In this document: piece by piece, positions 1 through 5,832 of the stretch | How positions within the stretch are numbered: position 1 is the stretch's first letter | Layout: each line of letters opens with the position of its first letter | Source of the DNA: Alphaproteobacteria bacterium | Lineage (GTDB): Bacteria > Pseudomonadota > Alphaproteobacteria > Caulobacterales > Parvularculaceae | Direction: 5' to 3' | DNA: 8,483 nucleotides | NCBI GenBank assembly: GCA_030428745.1 | Contig: JAUIEG010000093.1 | Coordinates: 1 to 8,483, forward strand | Translations under genes and position numbers: made by a program | Notes under the pieces: generated by a model | Told to the model about the DNA's origin: nothing | Database searches by the model: none | What the model saw: only the letters and a program-made list of their open reading frames with translations

Positions 1-43
1 CGCCACCCGCTTCGTAAACGAATTCAAGTTCCGGTTTGATCAT
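1..43 (-). CDS. N-terminus of a downstream gene, possibly DUF3237 family (partial)
   Basis: Only the first 14 codons are present, reading MIKPELEFVYEAGG from an ATG at 43 and running off the left edge. The ATG lies 5 bases after the oxygenase stop codon, on the same strand, with a weak GAGA ribosome-binding element just before it, as expected for the next gene of an operon. The opening pattern (a short polar start, then LEFVYEA) resembles the beginning of DUF3237 proteins, small beta-barrel proteins of unknown function often found near aromatic catabolism genes. Fourteen residues cannot prove the family. The start codon and operon position are reasonably supported; the family name is a guess. 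Confidence 0.45.
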   Translation of the reverse strand, partial: MIKPELEFVYEAGG

Positions 44-48
44 ATTTC

Positions 49-1515
49 TCAGGCCGCCATGCCGATATCGCCGGCATTCGCCCAATTGCCATGAAGGCCG
101 AAACGAAGGCGGACAGGTATCTTGGCAGTGGCGATAGGTCCCTTGGCGATGTCGAGCGCATCGAACACCAGCAAATCGCTGCGGTGTTCTTCAAGGCGAT
201 TGCAGACCATCACGATCCAGCCGTCTCCTTCCGGCGCATCCTTGGAACGCGGGACAAAACAAGGCTCCTGCAAGGTTGAGACAGGCCCCGCCCACCATTT
301 CTGCTCTTCACCTGTTTCGTGATCCACTTTGCCAAGCGTGTTCATCAGGAACCCGCCGGCGCTGCCGCCCTTGAGCTCGCAAGGCTGCTCCATATCCACC
401 ACCAGCATCCAGCCATGACGGTATTTCTTGCCGGTGAAGCGGTCATCGATACGCGGAAATTCGCCGAACATGTCCGTTAGTTTCGTCTGACTTTCGAACT
501 CTTCAGAGTTCGACGCCATGTTGACGGTCCAGCGGGTCAGATAACTCGACGCTTCCACAGGATTGAACGGCGCGCCATGAACATCCGGGAAGAACGGGAA
601 CATATTATTCTTCGCCTGCGGTGTGTCGAAGTGAATGCGGTCGCCATCCTGATAGGCGTTCATCACATGGCTGGCGAAACAATTATCGGTTTTGAACCAG
701 CGAATATCATCTTTAGTCACTCCTTTGCGCCGGGGCAAAACGCCGAAATAAACCGGCATCGTCGTATCAAAACCGAAATGAGGCATGCCTTTTTCGAGGC
801 GCTCCCAGTTCGAGGTCGACGGCACCACATGGAAGAGCGCGTAATCCTCCGTAATCGCAAAATCATGCATCATCGCGTAATAAGGATTCTCGAACCACAC
901 TTCATAGAGAAGCTTCCCGTCCGGCCCGATCTCGTAATAGGTCATGTCCAGCGTCAAGACGCCTTTCGACGCATAACCAAAGGCCGCCATATTTCCCGTA
1001 TTCAGATCAATCTTCGGGTGCGCAGTGAACGTCTGGCCCGTCATGCCGTCAAATTTGGTGTAACCCTCGGTCTCAAGCGTCACCGGATCCATGACCAACG
1101 CCGGCGAATCCTCCTTAAGCGCATAGAGCTTGCCGCCATGTACCCAGGCATTGGTGTTCGCGGTGCCGCGAATCTGTCCTTTCACGGATGGATCGTCAGT
1201 AAGCGGGTTCCTGCAGGCGCCGAAAAGAGCTCTGTTTGCCTCGTTCTCAAGTTTCCATTTATCGGTTTTCGCCCAGCGCTGGCGGAAGCTGACTTTGCCG
1301 TCCTCAAAGCGGAACTGGGTGATCATCCCGTCGCCGTTAAATGCAATATCGTCGCCCAAAAGCGGCGGAAACTGGGGGTCGGGCTGCACCCGATAAAAAG
1401 CCCCATGCATTTCCTTGGGGACCTCCCCCTCAACGTCGAGATCGTATATATCCGCTTCGATCCGCGAGGGAGTGTTAAAGCCCGTGAAACTCACCGTATC
1501 AGGGAAATGAACCAT
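49..1515 (-). CDS. Carotenoid oxygenase family protein, lignostilbene-alpha,beta-dioxygenase type
   Basis: A 488-residue non-haem iron(II) dioxygenase predicted to cleave a carbon-carbon double bond with O2, giving two aldehydes; lignostilbene dioxygenases yield vanillin-type aldehydes. The four iron-ligand histidines of the RPE65/carotenoid oxygenase fold are visible: H166 (TAHPK), H217 (MMHDFA), H283 (ASHVMNAY) and H475 (LHGNW). Glutamates in GEFPR (E352) and EPCFVPR (E417) fit the usual second sphere. F59 and K134 (ALKED) match, by recollection, residues that hold the stilbenoid ring and 4-hydroxyl in NOV1/LsdA enzymes, but the partner tyrosine at 101 is a cysteine here. No signal peptide is seen, so it is cytosolic. 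The ATG at 1515 is chosen because AGGAGG lies 5 bases upstream; an in-frame TTG at 1581 has no such site. It is divergent from a MarR gene, the likely regulator. Family assignment is secure; the stilbenoid substrate is inferred. Confidence 0.9.
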   Translation of the reverse strand: MVHFPDTVSFTGFNTPSRIEADIYDLDVEGEVPKEMHGAFYRVQPDPQFPPLLGDDIAFNGDGMITQFRFEDGKVSFRQRWAKTDKWKLENEANRALFGACRNPLTDDPSVKGQIRGTANTNAWVHGGKLYALKEDSPALVMDPVTLETEGYTKFDGMTGQTFTAHPKIDLNTGNMAAFGYASKGVLTLDMTYYEIGPDGKLLYEVWFENPYYAMMHDFAITEDYALFHVVPSTSNWERLEKGMPHFGFDTTMPVYFGVLPRRKGVTKDDIRWFKTDNCFASHVMNAYQDGDRIHFDTPQAKNNMFPFFPDVHGAPFNPVEASSYLTRWTVNMASNSEEFESQTKLTDMFGEFPRIDDRFTGKKYRHGWMLVVDMEQPCELKGGSAGGFLMNTLGKVDHETGEEQKWWAGPVSTLQEPCFVPRSKDAPEGDGWIVMVCNRLEEHRSDLLVFDALDIAKGPIATAKIPVRLRFGLHGNWANAGDIGMAA

Positions 1516-1574
1516 GGCTTCCTCCTTTGTGAGAATTGTATATGGTAGGCTCAAGGGAGCCAAGGGACAGGGGC
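1516..1574. promoter_or_regulatory. Divergent oxygenase/MarR control region with a 14-bp inverted repeat
   Basis: These 59 bases separate two divergent starts. A perfect inverted repeat, GGCTC-AAGG-GAGCC, lies at 1548-1561. On the minus strand a possible promoter for the oxygenase has TTGGCT (1564-1559) and TATACA (1543-1538), with 15 bases between them, slightly short. The inverted repeat covers the -35 end and the spacer of that promoter and sits just before the MarR ribosome binding site, a suitable position for a MarR repressor to control both genes. The repeat is seen directly. The promoter elements are weak matches, and the operator role is inferred from the layout. Confidence 0.4.
1521..1526 (-). 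promoter_or_regulatory. Ribosome binding site of the oxygenase gene
   Basis: On the minus strand this reads AGGAGG, a full consensus Shine-Dalgarno core, 5 bases before the ATG at 1515. It decides that start over the upstream in-frame TTG at 1581 and removes 22 residues from the longest reading frame. Confidence 0.85.
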
Positions 1575-2063
1575 GTGACAAAACGCAATCAGAATAAGAG
1601 AAAAACGCAGTCCGGAATTGACCAAAATCAAAACGCCGAATTGGATGACATCGGGGAAATCGACGACATCGTCGGCTTCCATATTCGCCTCGCCTACACG
1701 GCGGTGTACCGGCATTTCATGGACACGTTTTCCGATCTGGACATGACCCAGAAACAGGTCTCCGTTCTGTGGCTCGTGGACGACCATCCGGGCATTGCGC
1801 AGACTGATCTCGCCAAACGCCTGCGTATGGATCGTGCGACGGTGATGGCGATCATAAACCGGCTCGAAGGGCGCCGTCTTCTGCGACGCGGCCAGTCAAC
1901 CAGCGACGGGCGCAAGCAGACGCTTAAATTGACGCCTACCGGACAGAAAATTCTTATCGACGCGAAAAGAGCGGTTCTCGAACATGAGGAATGGCTGAAA
2001 AGCCGCTTTACCAAACAGGAAGTTCGCACATTGATAGACTTCCTGCGCCGCATTCACGATTAG
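1575..2063 (+). CDS. MarR-family transcriptional regulator (divergent to the oxygenase)
   Basis: A 162-residue winged-helix DNA-binding protein, expected to act as a dimer that releases DNA on binding a phenolic ligand. The order is a polar N-terminal tail (1-30), dimerisation helices (about 31-55), a helix-turn-helix (about 73-103, with IAQTDLAKRLRMDRATV and NRLEGRRLLRR), a wing with the SDGRKQTLKLT signature (110-120) and C-terminal helices. This matches MarR length and layout. The GTG at 1575 is chosen because AGGGACAGGGG precedes it; an ATG at 1542 and a TTG at 1536 are also in frame but would run through the presumed promoter and lack a good ribosome site. It is divergent from the oxygenase gene, so control of that gene and of itself is likely. 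It is distinct in sequence from the second MarR protein in the window. The ligand is unknown. Confidence 0.88.
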   Translation: MTKRNQNKRKTQSGIDQNQNAELDDIGEIDDIVGFHIRLAYTAVYRHFMDTFSDLDMTQKQVSVLWLVDDHPGIAQTDLAKRLRMDRATVMAIINRLEGRRLLRRGQSTSDGRKQTLKLTPTGQKILIDAKRAVLEHEEWLKSRFTKQEVRTLIDFLRRIHD

Positions 2064-2122
2064 GCGTCACTTTAAGAAAAGCGGCAAGCTCTGGCTATTT
2101 ATCGACAGGCGGCATTCTTCTC

Positions 2123-3442
2123 TCAGGCGGACTGCGTGGCCGACTTTCTGGGCTTCCCCAAAAACACAAGCGCAAGCGCCGCGAAAATCGAGCCAGCAGC
2201 CATAATCACCGCCACGAGCTCCAGGCCATAGCCGCTCTTAAAGAGGAAGCCGGCAATGATTGGGCCCAACGCCGCGCCTCCGCGGCCAACGCCGATAACA
2301 AAACCGGTGCCGCCCGCGCGCACTTCCGTCGGGAAGGCGTGCGCGAAAAGCGCGTAGAGACCGACGATAGCTGCATTGGTGAAGAACCCCGCAACGCAAG
2401 CAATCATGGACAGTTTCGTAAGGTCCGCCGGCGCCTGACCGAACAGTGTCACCATTGCGCCGCCGACCAGCATGGCGCCAATCACGAGGCCCCTGATTCC
2501 AAACTTCATAGCGAGCAGGCCCAGAAGAATCGCGCCGCTGGCGCCGCCTACATTCGCCCAGACAAGCACACTGCCGGCAAGCGACGGCTCAAAGCCAAGG
2601 TCAACGACGATCTTCGGAATCCATTTCAGGTAGAAATAGAACGTCATGATGTGCGCGAAATAGGCGAAGGTCAGGAGCGCCGTGGTGCGGGCGAGATCCG
2701 GCCCGAAGAGACGACCGACGCCAATCTTCTTCGGCGCCTCTTGTACGGGCGGCAATTCCGTCACCGTCTCATGGCCCATACGTTTCAGCGTTGAGTTGAT
2801 TTTCTCAAGCGCTCCCGGCACGCGCTTTTGAGCAAGGAACTCGATTGACTCCGGCAGGAAGTACCAGATGAGCGGAATAAAAACCGTTGTGGTCACGGCG
2901 CCAAAAATAAACACCGACCGCCAGTCATAATGGGCCAGCAACATGGAGGCGATCGTGCCGCCCACAATAGCGCCGATAGGATAGCCCGCAGCCATCGTCG
3001 TCACTGCAAGGCTCTTGCGTTTTACGTTAGCGTATTCAGCGACCATCGCGTTGGTGGCGGCGAGAACCCCGCCAATACCAAGACCGGTGGCGAACCTGTA
3101 AACAGAAAGAATTTCGATGCCGTTCGCCGTCGCGGCAAGCCCCATGCCCGCGGCCATCACAAAAAGGCAGGCAAGAATTGTCGGACGTCGGCCAATCACA
3201 TCCGCGACGCTGCCGATCACCACGGAGCCGATCGCCATGCCGATAAGCTCCATCGAAAGGACAATGCCGAGCGCGGCGCGATCAACGCCCCATTCATTGG
3301 CGATGCCTGGCGCCGCAAAGCTGATGGAAAGAACGTCAAAACCGTCCAGCGCATTGAGCAGAACGCACATGCCCACAGCGATTATCTGAAAGGTCCCCAT
3401 GGGCGCTTGCGCGAGAATCTCGCGAGGGTCTTTTGAGCTCAT
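2123..3442 (-). CDS. MFS transporter, aromatic acid:H+ symporter (AAHS) type
   Basis: A 439-residue, probably 12-helix inner-membrane symporter for uptake of an aromatic acid. Helix 1 carries LDGFDV (33-36 DGFD), the acidic signature of AAHS carriers such as PcaK and BenK. The loop after helix 2 has the MFS motif D81-x-x-G-R-R, helix 4 begins RFATGLGIGG (116-125), and PESIEFL (197-203) leads into the large central cytoplasmic loop (about 204-245). The second half has PTEVRAGGTG (371-380) and VGRGGA (385-390), matching the usual C-terminal MFS pattern. Length is normal for AAHS. The ATG at 3442 follows an AGGGA element about 10 bases upstream. It is the last gene of the operon, 31 bases after the MarR stop, and faces the other MarR gene tail to tail. 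A hydroxycinnamate substrate is inferred from the hydratase-lyase in the same operon; benzoate-type acids are equally possible from sequence. Confidence 0.88.
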   Translation of the reverse strand: MSSKDPREILAQAPMGTFQIIAVGMCVLLNALDGFDVLSISFAAPGIANEWGVDRAALGIVLSMELIGMAIGSVVIGSVADVIGRRPTILACLFVMAAGMGLAATANGIEILSVYRFATGLGIGGVLAATNAMVAEYANVKRKSLAVTTMAAGYPIGAIVGGTIASMLLAHYDWRSVFIFGAVTTTVFIPLIWYFLPESIEFLAQKRVPGALEKINSTLKRMGHETVTELPPVQEAPKKIGVGRLFGPDLARTTALLTFAYFAHIMTFYFYLKWIPKIVVDLGFEPSLAGSVLVWANVGGASGAILLGLLAMKFGIRGLVIGAMLVGGAMVTLFGQAPADLTKLSMIACVAGFFTNAAIVGLYALFAHAFPTEVRAGGTGFVIGVGRGGAALGPIIAGFLFKSGYGLELVAVIMAAGSIFAALALVFLGKPRKSATQSA

Positions 3443-3473
3443 TTCTGGTTTTTCCCTGTCAGGCTTTTTGTCG

Positions 3474-3950
3474 TTATATCTTGTTCAGCAAACGCAGCAA
3501 TGTTTTGCGCTCGCTTTCGGACAGCCTTTCCAGAGCGTGGCGCTCATGGGCCGTGATACGGGCCTTGCAATTTTTCAGCATCGCCTGGCCGCTTTTGGTC
3601 AAATAGACGGAAACAGCCCGCCGATCCGCCTCATCGGGAATGCGTTCAAGGAGCTTTGCCGCTTCAAGCTCCGCCATCAATGGGGCCATATTTGCCCGGG
3701 CCACGCCCAGCGCCCGCCCGATTTCCCCTTGCCGGATGCCTGGATTCTCATCGGCCACGGATAAAATGGATATCTGAACGGGCCGCATGCCCGTGCCCAC
3801 CATCGCAGCTGCGAAATCCGACATAAAGGCGTTTGAAATCTGTCTCAGACGATAACCGGCGAGGCTGTTCAGAAACTCCGTTCGAACATTCGGGGATCGA
3901 TCATCGAGAAATTGCAGAACGGGCTTGTTCTCTAGGCTCGTCACAGACAT
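3474..3950 (-). CDS. MarR-family transcriptional regulator of the hydroxycinnamate-type operon
   Basis: A 158-residue MarR protein. N-terminal helices (about 20-52) would form the dimer and ligand pocket. The winged helix spans about 55-120, with the recognition region GEIGRALGVARANMAPLM (75-92) and a wing carrying DEADRRAVSVYLT (106-118), where the D-x-R-R pattern is typical. Leucine-rich C-terminal helices follow. The ATG at 3950 is chosen for its GGGGGAT site 6 bases upstream. A TTG at 4013 overlapping the hydrolase stop (TTGA) would add 21 residues but has poor ribosome-site support. It lies inside the operon between hydrolase and transporter. MarR repressors next to hydroxycinnamoyl-CoA hydratase-lyase genes (CouR, FerC, FerR are named examples) respond to hydroxycinnamoyl-CoA thioesters; a similar role, acting at the palindrome 5681-5703, is inferred here. 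Confidence 0.88.
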   Translation of the reverse strand: MSVTSLENKPVLQFLDDRSPNVRTEFLNSLAGYRLRQISNAFMSDFAAAMVGTGMRPVQISILSVADENPGIRQGEIGRALGVARANMAPLMAELEAAKLLERIPDEADRRAVSVYLTKSGQAMLKNCKARITAHERHALERLSESERKTLLRLLNKI

Positions 3951-3956
3951 GACGCC

Positions 3957-3963
3957 ATCCCCC
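3957..3963 (-). promoter_or_regulatory. Ribosome binding site of the second MarR gene
   Basis: On the minus strand this reads GGGGGAT, 6 bases before the ATG at 3950. It favours that ATG over the TTG at 4013, which would overlap the preceding stop codon. The stop-to-start gap is then 59 bases, still consistent with one transcript. Confidence 0.6.
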
Positions 3964-4009
3964 GGCTCACATTCCAGCACCGAAAAATTAGCATTATCAG
4001 CCAATTCCC

Positions 4010-4738
4010 TCAATCACGGCTTGTCCCAACCGGCTCTGAAAACCATTCCGCAAGCGCAGCATTAACAGACTCCGGCGCTTCACAGGGCGCCATGTGACCA
4101 GCGTCCTCAAAGATCACAAGCTTCCCGCGCCCACCGAGCCGCGCTTGAATATCTTCGTGCTGATCAATGGGACTCCATTCATCCTGCCTGCCAACGCCGA
4201 TCAGAACCGGGGATTTGATCGCCGCGAGCCCTGGGCCTGTATCGGGCCGGGTCAGGAGCGCGTGGATTTGCGCTGCAAAATGCGCAGGCGTCGAACGCTC
4301 GACCATCTCGCGCAGCGGCTTCATGAAAGTCTCATCGCCGCGCAAATCCGGATGCACCATTGGCGGCAACCAAGCCGCACACAGCGCGCCCATGCCCTCC
4401 TCTTCAGCAAGTTTCACGAGGCGCATGCGCTTGCCATGCTCATCCGGCTTCACGTCGTGAACACCTGTGTCAAGGATGGCGATTCGCTCCACTCTCTCCG
4501 ACGCCATGCGCACGACTTCGAGCGCCACACGCGCGCCCATGGAATGACCAGCAAGCGAAAAACGCTCCGGCGCATTGCGCAAGGCAATTTTCGCCATCTC
4601 GGTAATGCTGTCCGCATCGCCGTAATCGGGAACGATCACGTCAGCAACTGGCGAAAAGCGATCAACCTGCGCGCGCCAGACCGTCTCGTCGCACAGGAGA
4701 CCCGGCAACAACAACAGCGCAGGCTTTGCAGCGCTCAT
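4010..4738 (-). CDS. Alpha/beta-fold hydrolase
   Basis: A 242-residue cytosolic alpha/beta hydrolase with a full catalytic triad: nucleophile S66 in GHSMG (64-68), acid D186 in GRQDEWSP and base H215 in DAGHMAP. LLPGLLCD near the N-terminus (about 10-17) supplies the oxyanion-hole region, and residues about 100-165 form a small cap. No signal peptide is seen. Length fits the compact single-domain group that includes esterases, C-C hydrolases and thioesterase-like proteins. The ATG at 4738 has GGGAG about 7 bases upstream and follows the hydratase-lyase stop by only 14 bases, so the two are almost certainly co-transcribed. Its substrate cannot be read from sequence. From context it could cleave an ester of a hydroxycinnamate, releasing acid for CoA activation, or act on a CoA ester. 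Catalytic competence is likely; the pathway role is inference. Confidence 0.85.
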   Translation of the reverse strand: MSAAKPALLLLPGLLCDETVWRAQVDRFSPVADVIVPDYGDADSITEMAKIALRNAPERFSLAGHSMGARVALEVVRMASERVERIAILDTGVHDVKPDEHGKRMRLVKLAEEEGMGALCAAWLPPMVHPDLRGDETFMKPLREMVERSTPAHFAAQIHALLTRPDTGPGLAAIKSPVLIGVGRQDEWSPIDQHEDIQARLGGRGKLVIFEDAGHMAPCEAPESVNAALAEWFSEPVGTSRD

Positions 4739-4752
4739 CGCTTTACTCCCGG

Positions 4753-5592
4753 TTATTTCTTCTGTTTGTTGAGATCATATGAGCCCAGACCCGGCTTGTA
4801 GGTCTTGTCATCGAGGAACTGGCGCATGCCTTCCTTACGCGCTTCGCCATCGAAGAAGTTCAAGGCTTCCTGTGCGCGGATCAAATAGTCTTCCGCATTC
4901 TCATACGTCATCTCTCCAACCCGGCGCATAGCGTCTTTCGTCGCTTTCAACGTCCATGGGTTTTTCTCGAGCAGTTTTGTTGCGACTTCAGTGACCCGCG
5001 CTTTCAACTTGTCCGCAGGCAGCGCTTCATTGACAAGCCCTGCTTCCGCCGCCGCCTTGCCGTCAAGATTTTCGCCCAGCATTGCGTGATACATAGCCTT
5101 GCGGAACGGCATCAATTCGAACGCAACTTTTGTGGCGCCGCCACCCGGCAAGATCCCCCAATTGACTTCCGATAAACCGAACTGCGCATCTTCGGCGGCG
5201 TAAGCGAGGTCACAGGCGTAGAGCGGGCCATAACCTCCGCCAAAGCACCAGCCATTGACCATGGCGATCGTCGGTTTCTGATACCAGCGCAGCCGCTTCC
5301 ACCATGCGTAGGCTTCGCGCTGAGCCTCTCTTGTTCCCCGAAGGCCCAGCGCCTCGGTTTCGCGGAAATATTCCTTGAGGTCCATGCCGGCCGACCATGC
5401 CGTGCCCTCACCTGTCAGGATGAGGACACCGACATTGTCATCGAATTCCAGCTCTTCAAGAACGCGCAACATCTGCCGGTTGAGCTTGGGGCTCATACAG
5501 TTGCGCTTTTCCGGGCGGTTAAATTTAACCCACGCGATGCGGTCCACAACCTCATAGGATACCGTGTCTTCTTCTTTGCGTTCTTCCGCCAT
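4753..5592 (-). CDS. p-Hydroxycinnamoyl-CoA hydratase/lyase-like enzyme (feruloyl-CoA hydratase/lyase family)
   Basis: A 279-residue crotonase-fold enzyme predicted to hydrate a hydroxycinnamoyl-CoA and cleave the product to an aromatic aldehyde (e.g. vanillin or 4-hydroxybenzaldehyde) plus acetyl-CoA. Signatures of this subfamily rather than generic enoyl-CoA hydratases are NRPEKRN (25-31), SAGMDLKEYFRE (67-78), KPTIAMVNGWCFGGG (106-120), FGLSEVNWGI (138-147, E142 being the expected catalytic glutamate), EKNP (209-212) and QFLDDKTYKPGL (258-269). K29, M70 and Y75 fall at the same numbers as recalled for the Pseudomonas enzyme (276 residues), supporting the ATG at 5592. An ATG at 5595 and a TTG at 5646 are alternatives. 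Odd points are G122 and I238 where the Pseudomonas enzyme is recalled to have S123 and Y239. It is the first gene of the operon, behind the palindrome at 5681-5703. Subfamily is well supported; the exact substrate is not. Confidence 0.88.
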   Translation of the reverse strand: MAEERKEEDTVSYEVVDRIAWVKFNRPEKRNCMSPKLNRQMLRVLEELEFDDNVGVLILTGEGTAWSAGMDLKEYFRETEALGLRGTREAQREAYAWWKRLRWYQKPTIAMVNGWCFGGGYGPLYACDLAYAAEDAQFGLSEVNWGILPGGGATKVAFELMPFRKAMYHAMLGENLDGKAAAEAGLVNEALPADKLKARVTEVATKLLEKNPWTLKATKDAMRRVGEMTYENAEDYLIRAQEALNFFDGEARKEGMRQFLDDKTYKPGLGSYDLNKQKK

Positions 5593-5598
5593 CATCAG

Positions 5599-5604
5599 AT
5601 CCCC
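5599..5604 (-). promoter_or_regulatory. Ribosome binding site of the hydratase-lyase gene
   Basis: On the minus strand this reads GGGGAT. The last A of GGGGA is 7 bases before the ATG at 5592 and 4 before the adjacent ATG at 5595. The spacing favours 5592, although the tandem ATGs may both be used. It argues against the in-frame TTG at 5646. Confidence 0.55.
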
Positions 5605-5616
5605 AGATTCATCGGA

Positions 5617-5673
5617 CCCGGCTCCCGGGCGCCGTTTACAGGCCAAAATTAAAGCGCAGGCGGTATTTCCGCC
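5617..5673 (-). other. Two small inverted repeats in the leader of the hydratase-lyase operon
   Basis: CCCGG-CTC-CCGGG lies at 5617-5629 and GGCGG-TATTT-CCGCC at 5659-5673; each has perfect 5-bp GC-rich arms. If transcription starts near the palindrome at 5681-5703, both would be in the 5' untranslated RNA as short hairpins, the first about 13 bases upstream of the ribosome binding site. The second could instead be a further protein site. Arms this short do occur by chance in GC-rich DNA, so only the repeats themselves are claimed. Confidence 0.3.
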
Positions 5674-5680
5674 GGACGCT

Positions 5681-5703
5681 GATAGTTATGCGACATTACT
5701 ATC
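5681..5703 (-). promoter_or_regulatory. 23-bp near-perfect palindrome, candidate MarR operator and promoter of the hydratase-lyase operon
   Basis: On the plus strand the left arm is GATAGTTATG (5681-5690) and the right arm is CATTACTATC (5694-5703), separated by CGA. Nine of ten arm positions are complementary, centred on base 5692. It is AT-rich against its surroundings, as MarR sites often are. A loose minus-strand promoter (TTGCTG at 5723-5718, 17 bases, AGTAAT at 5700-5695) would place the -10 element inside the palindrome, so bound repressor would block transcription. The centre lies 100 bases upstream of the chosen ATG. The palindrome is seen directly. Binding by the operon's own MarR protein is inferred, and the promoter hexamers are weak. 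Confidence 0.6.
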
Positions 5704-5774
5704 TCTGGTTATCACCGCAGCAAACCCCCTATCGCGCGCTACCGGCGCGAAAATTTGCGCTTTTTTGCGAACTC

Positions 5775-5806
5775 AAAAGAAAAAGGCGCGCCTTTTCAGG
5801 CGCGCC
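5775..5806 (-). terminator. Rho-independent terminator after the aldehyde dehydrogenase gene
   Basis: On the minus strand an 8-bp all-G/C stem, GGCGCGCC, loop TGAAAA, then GGCGCGCC, is followed directly by TTTTTCTTTT. It begins 26 bases after the aldehyde dehydrogenase stop codon. The stem is two copies of one self-palindromic octamer, so each arm can also pair with itself. The U-tract is only on the minus strand, so termination is directed at the dehydrogenase transcript and insulates the hydratase-lyase operon downstream. Confidence 0.9.
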
Positions 5807-5832
5807 TCCGGATTGTCGGCTATCGAGCCCGG

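Noticed and set aside
577..1548. Long plus-strand open frame (323 codons) opposite the oxygenase gene
   Set aside because: The translation is rich in His and Arg with no recognisable domain, and it lies entirely across a gene with four conserved iron-ligand histidines. It is a shadow frame.
2064..2122. Possible bidirectional terminator between the convergent MarR and transporter genes
   Set aside because: Only short, poorly matched pairings were found, with no GC stem followed by a T-run on either strand.
1991..2794. Plus-strand open frame of 267 codons overlapping the MarR end and the transporter
   Set aside because: Highly basic, low-complexity translation crossing two real genes; it has none of the features of a protein family.
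4753..5592. Assignment as a generic beta-oxidation enoyl-CoA hydratase
   Set aside because: The AGMDLKEYFRE, VNGWCFGGG and QFLDDK-x-x-KPGL patterns are specific to the hydroxycinnamoyl-CoA hydratase-lyase branch of the crotonase family.
5593..5646. N-terminal extension of the hydratase-lyase to a TTG at 5646
   Set aside because: The added residues have no counterpart in the family, and GGGGAT before the ATG at 5592 gives a length and numbering matching known enzymes.
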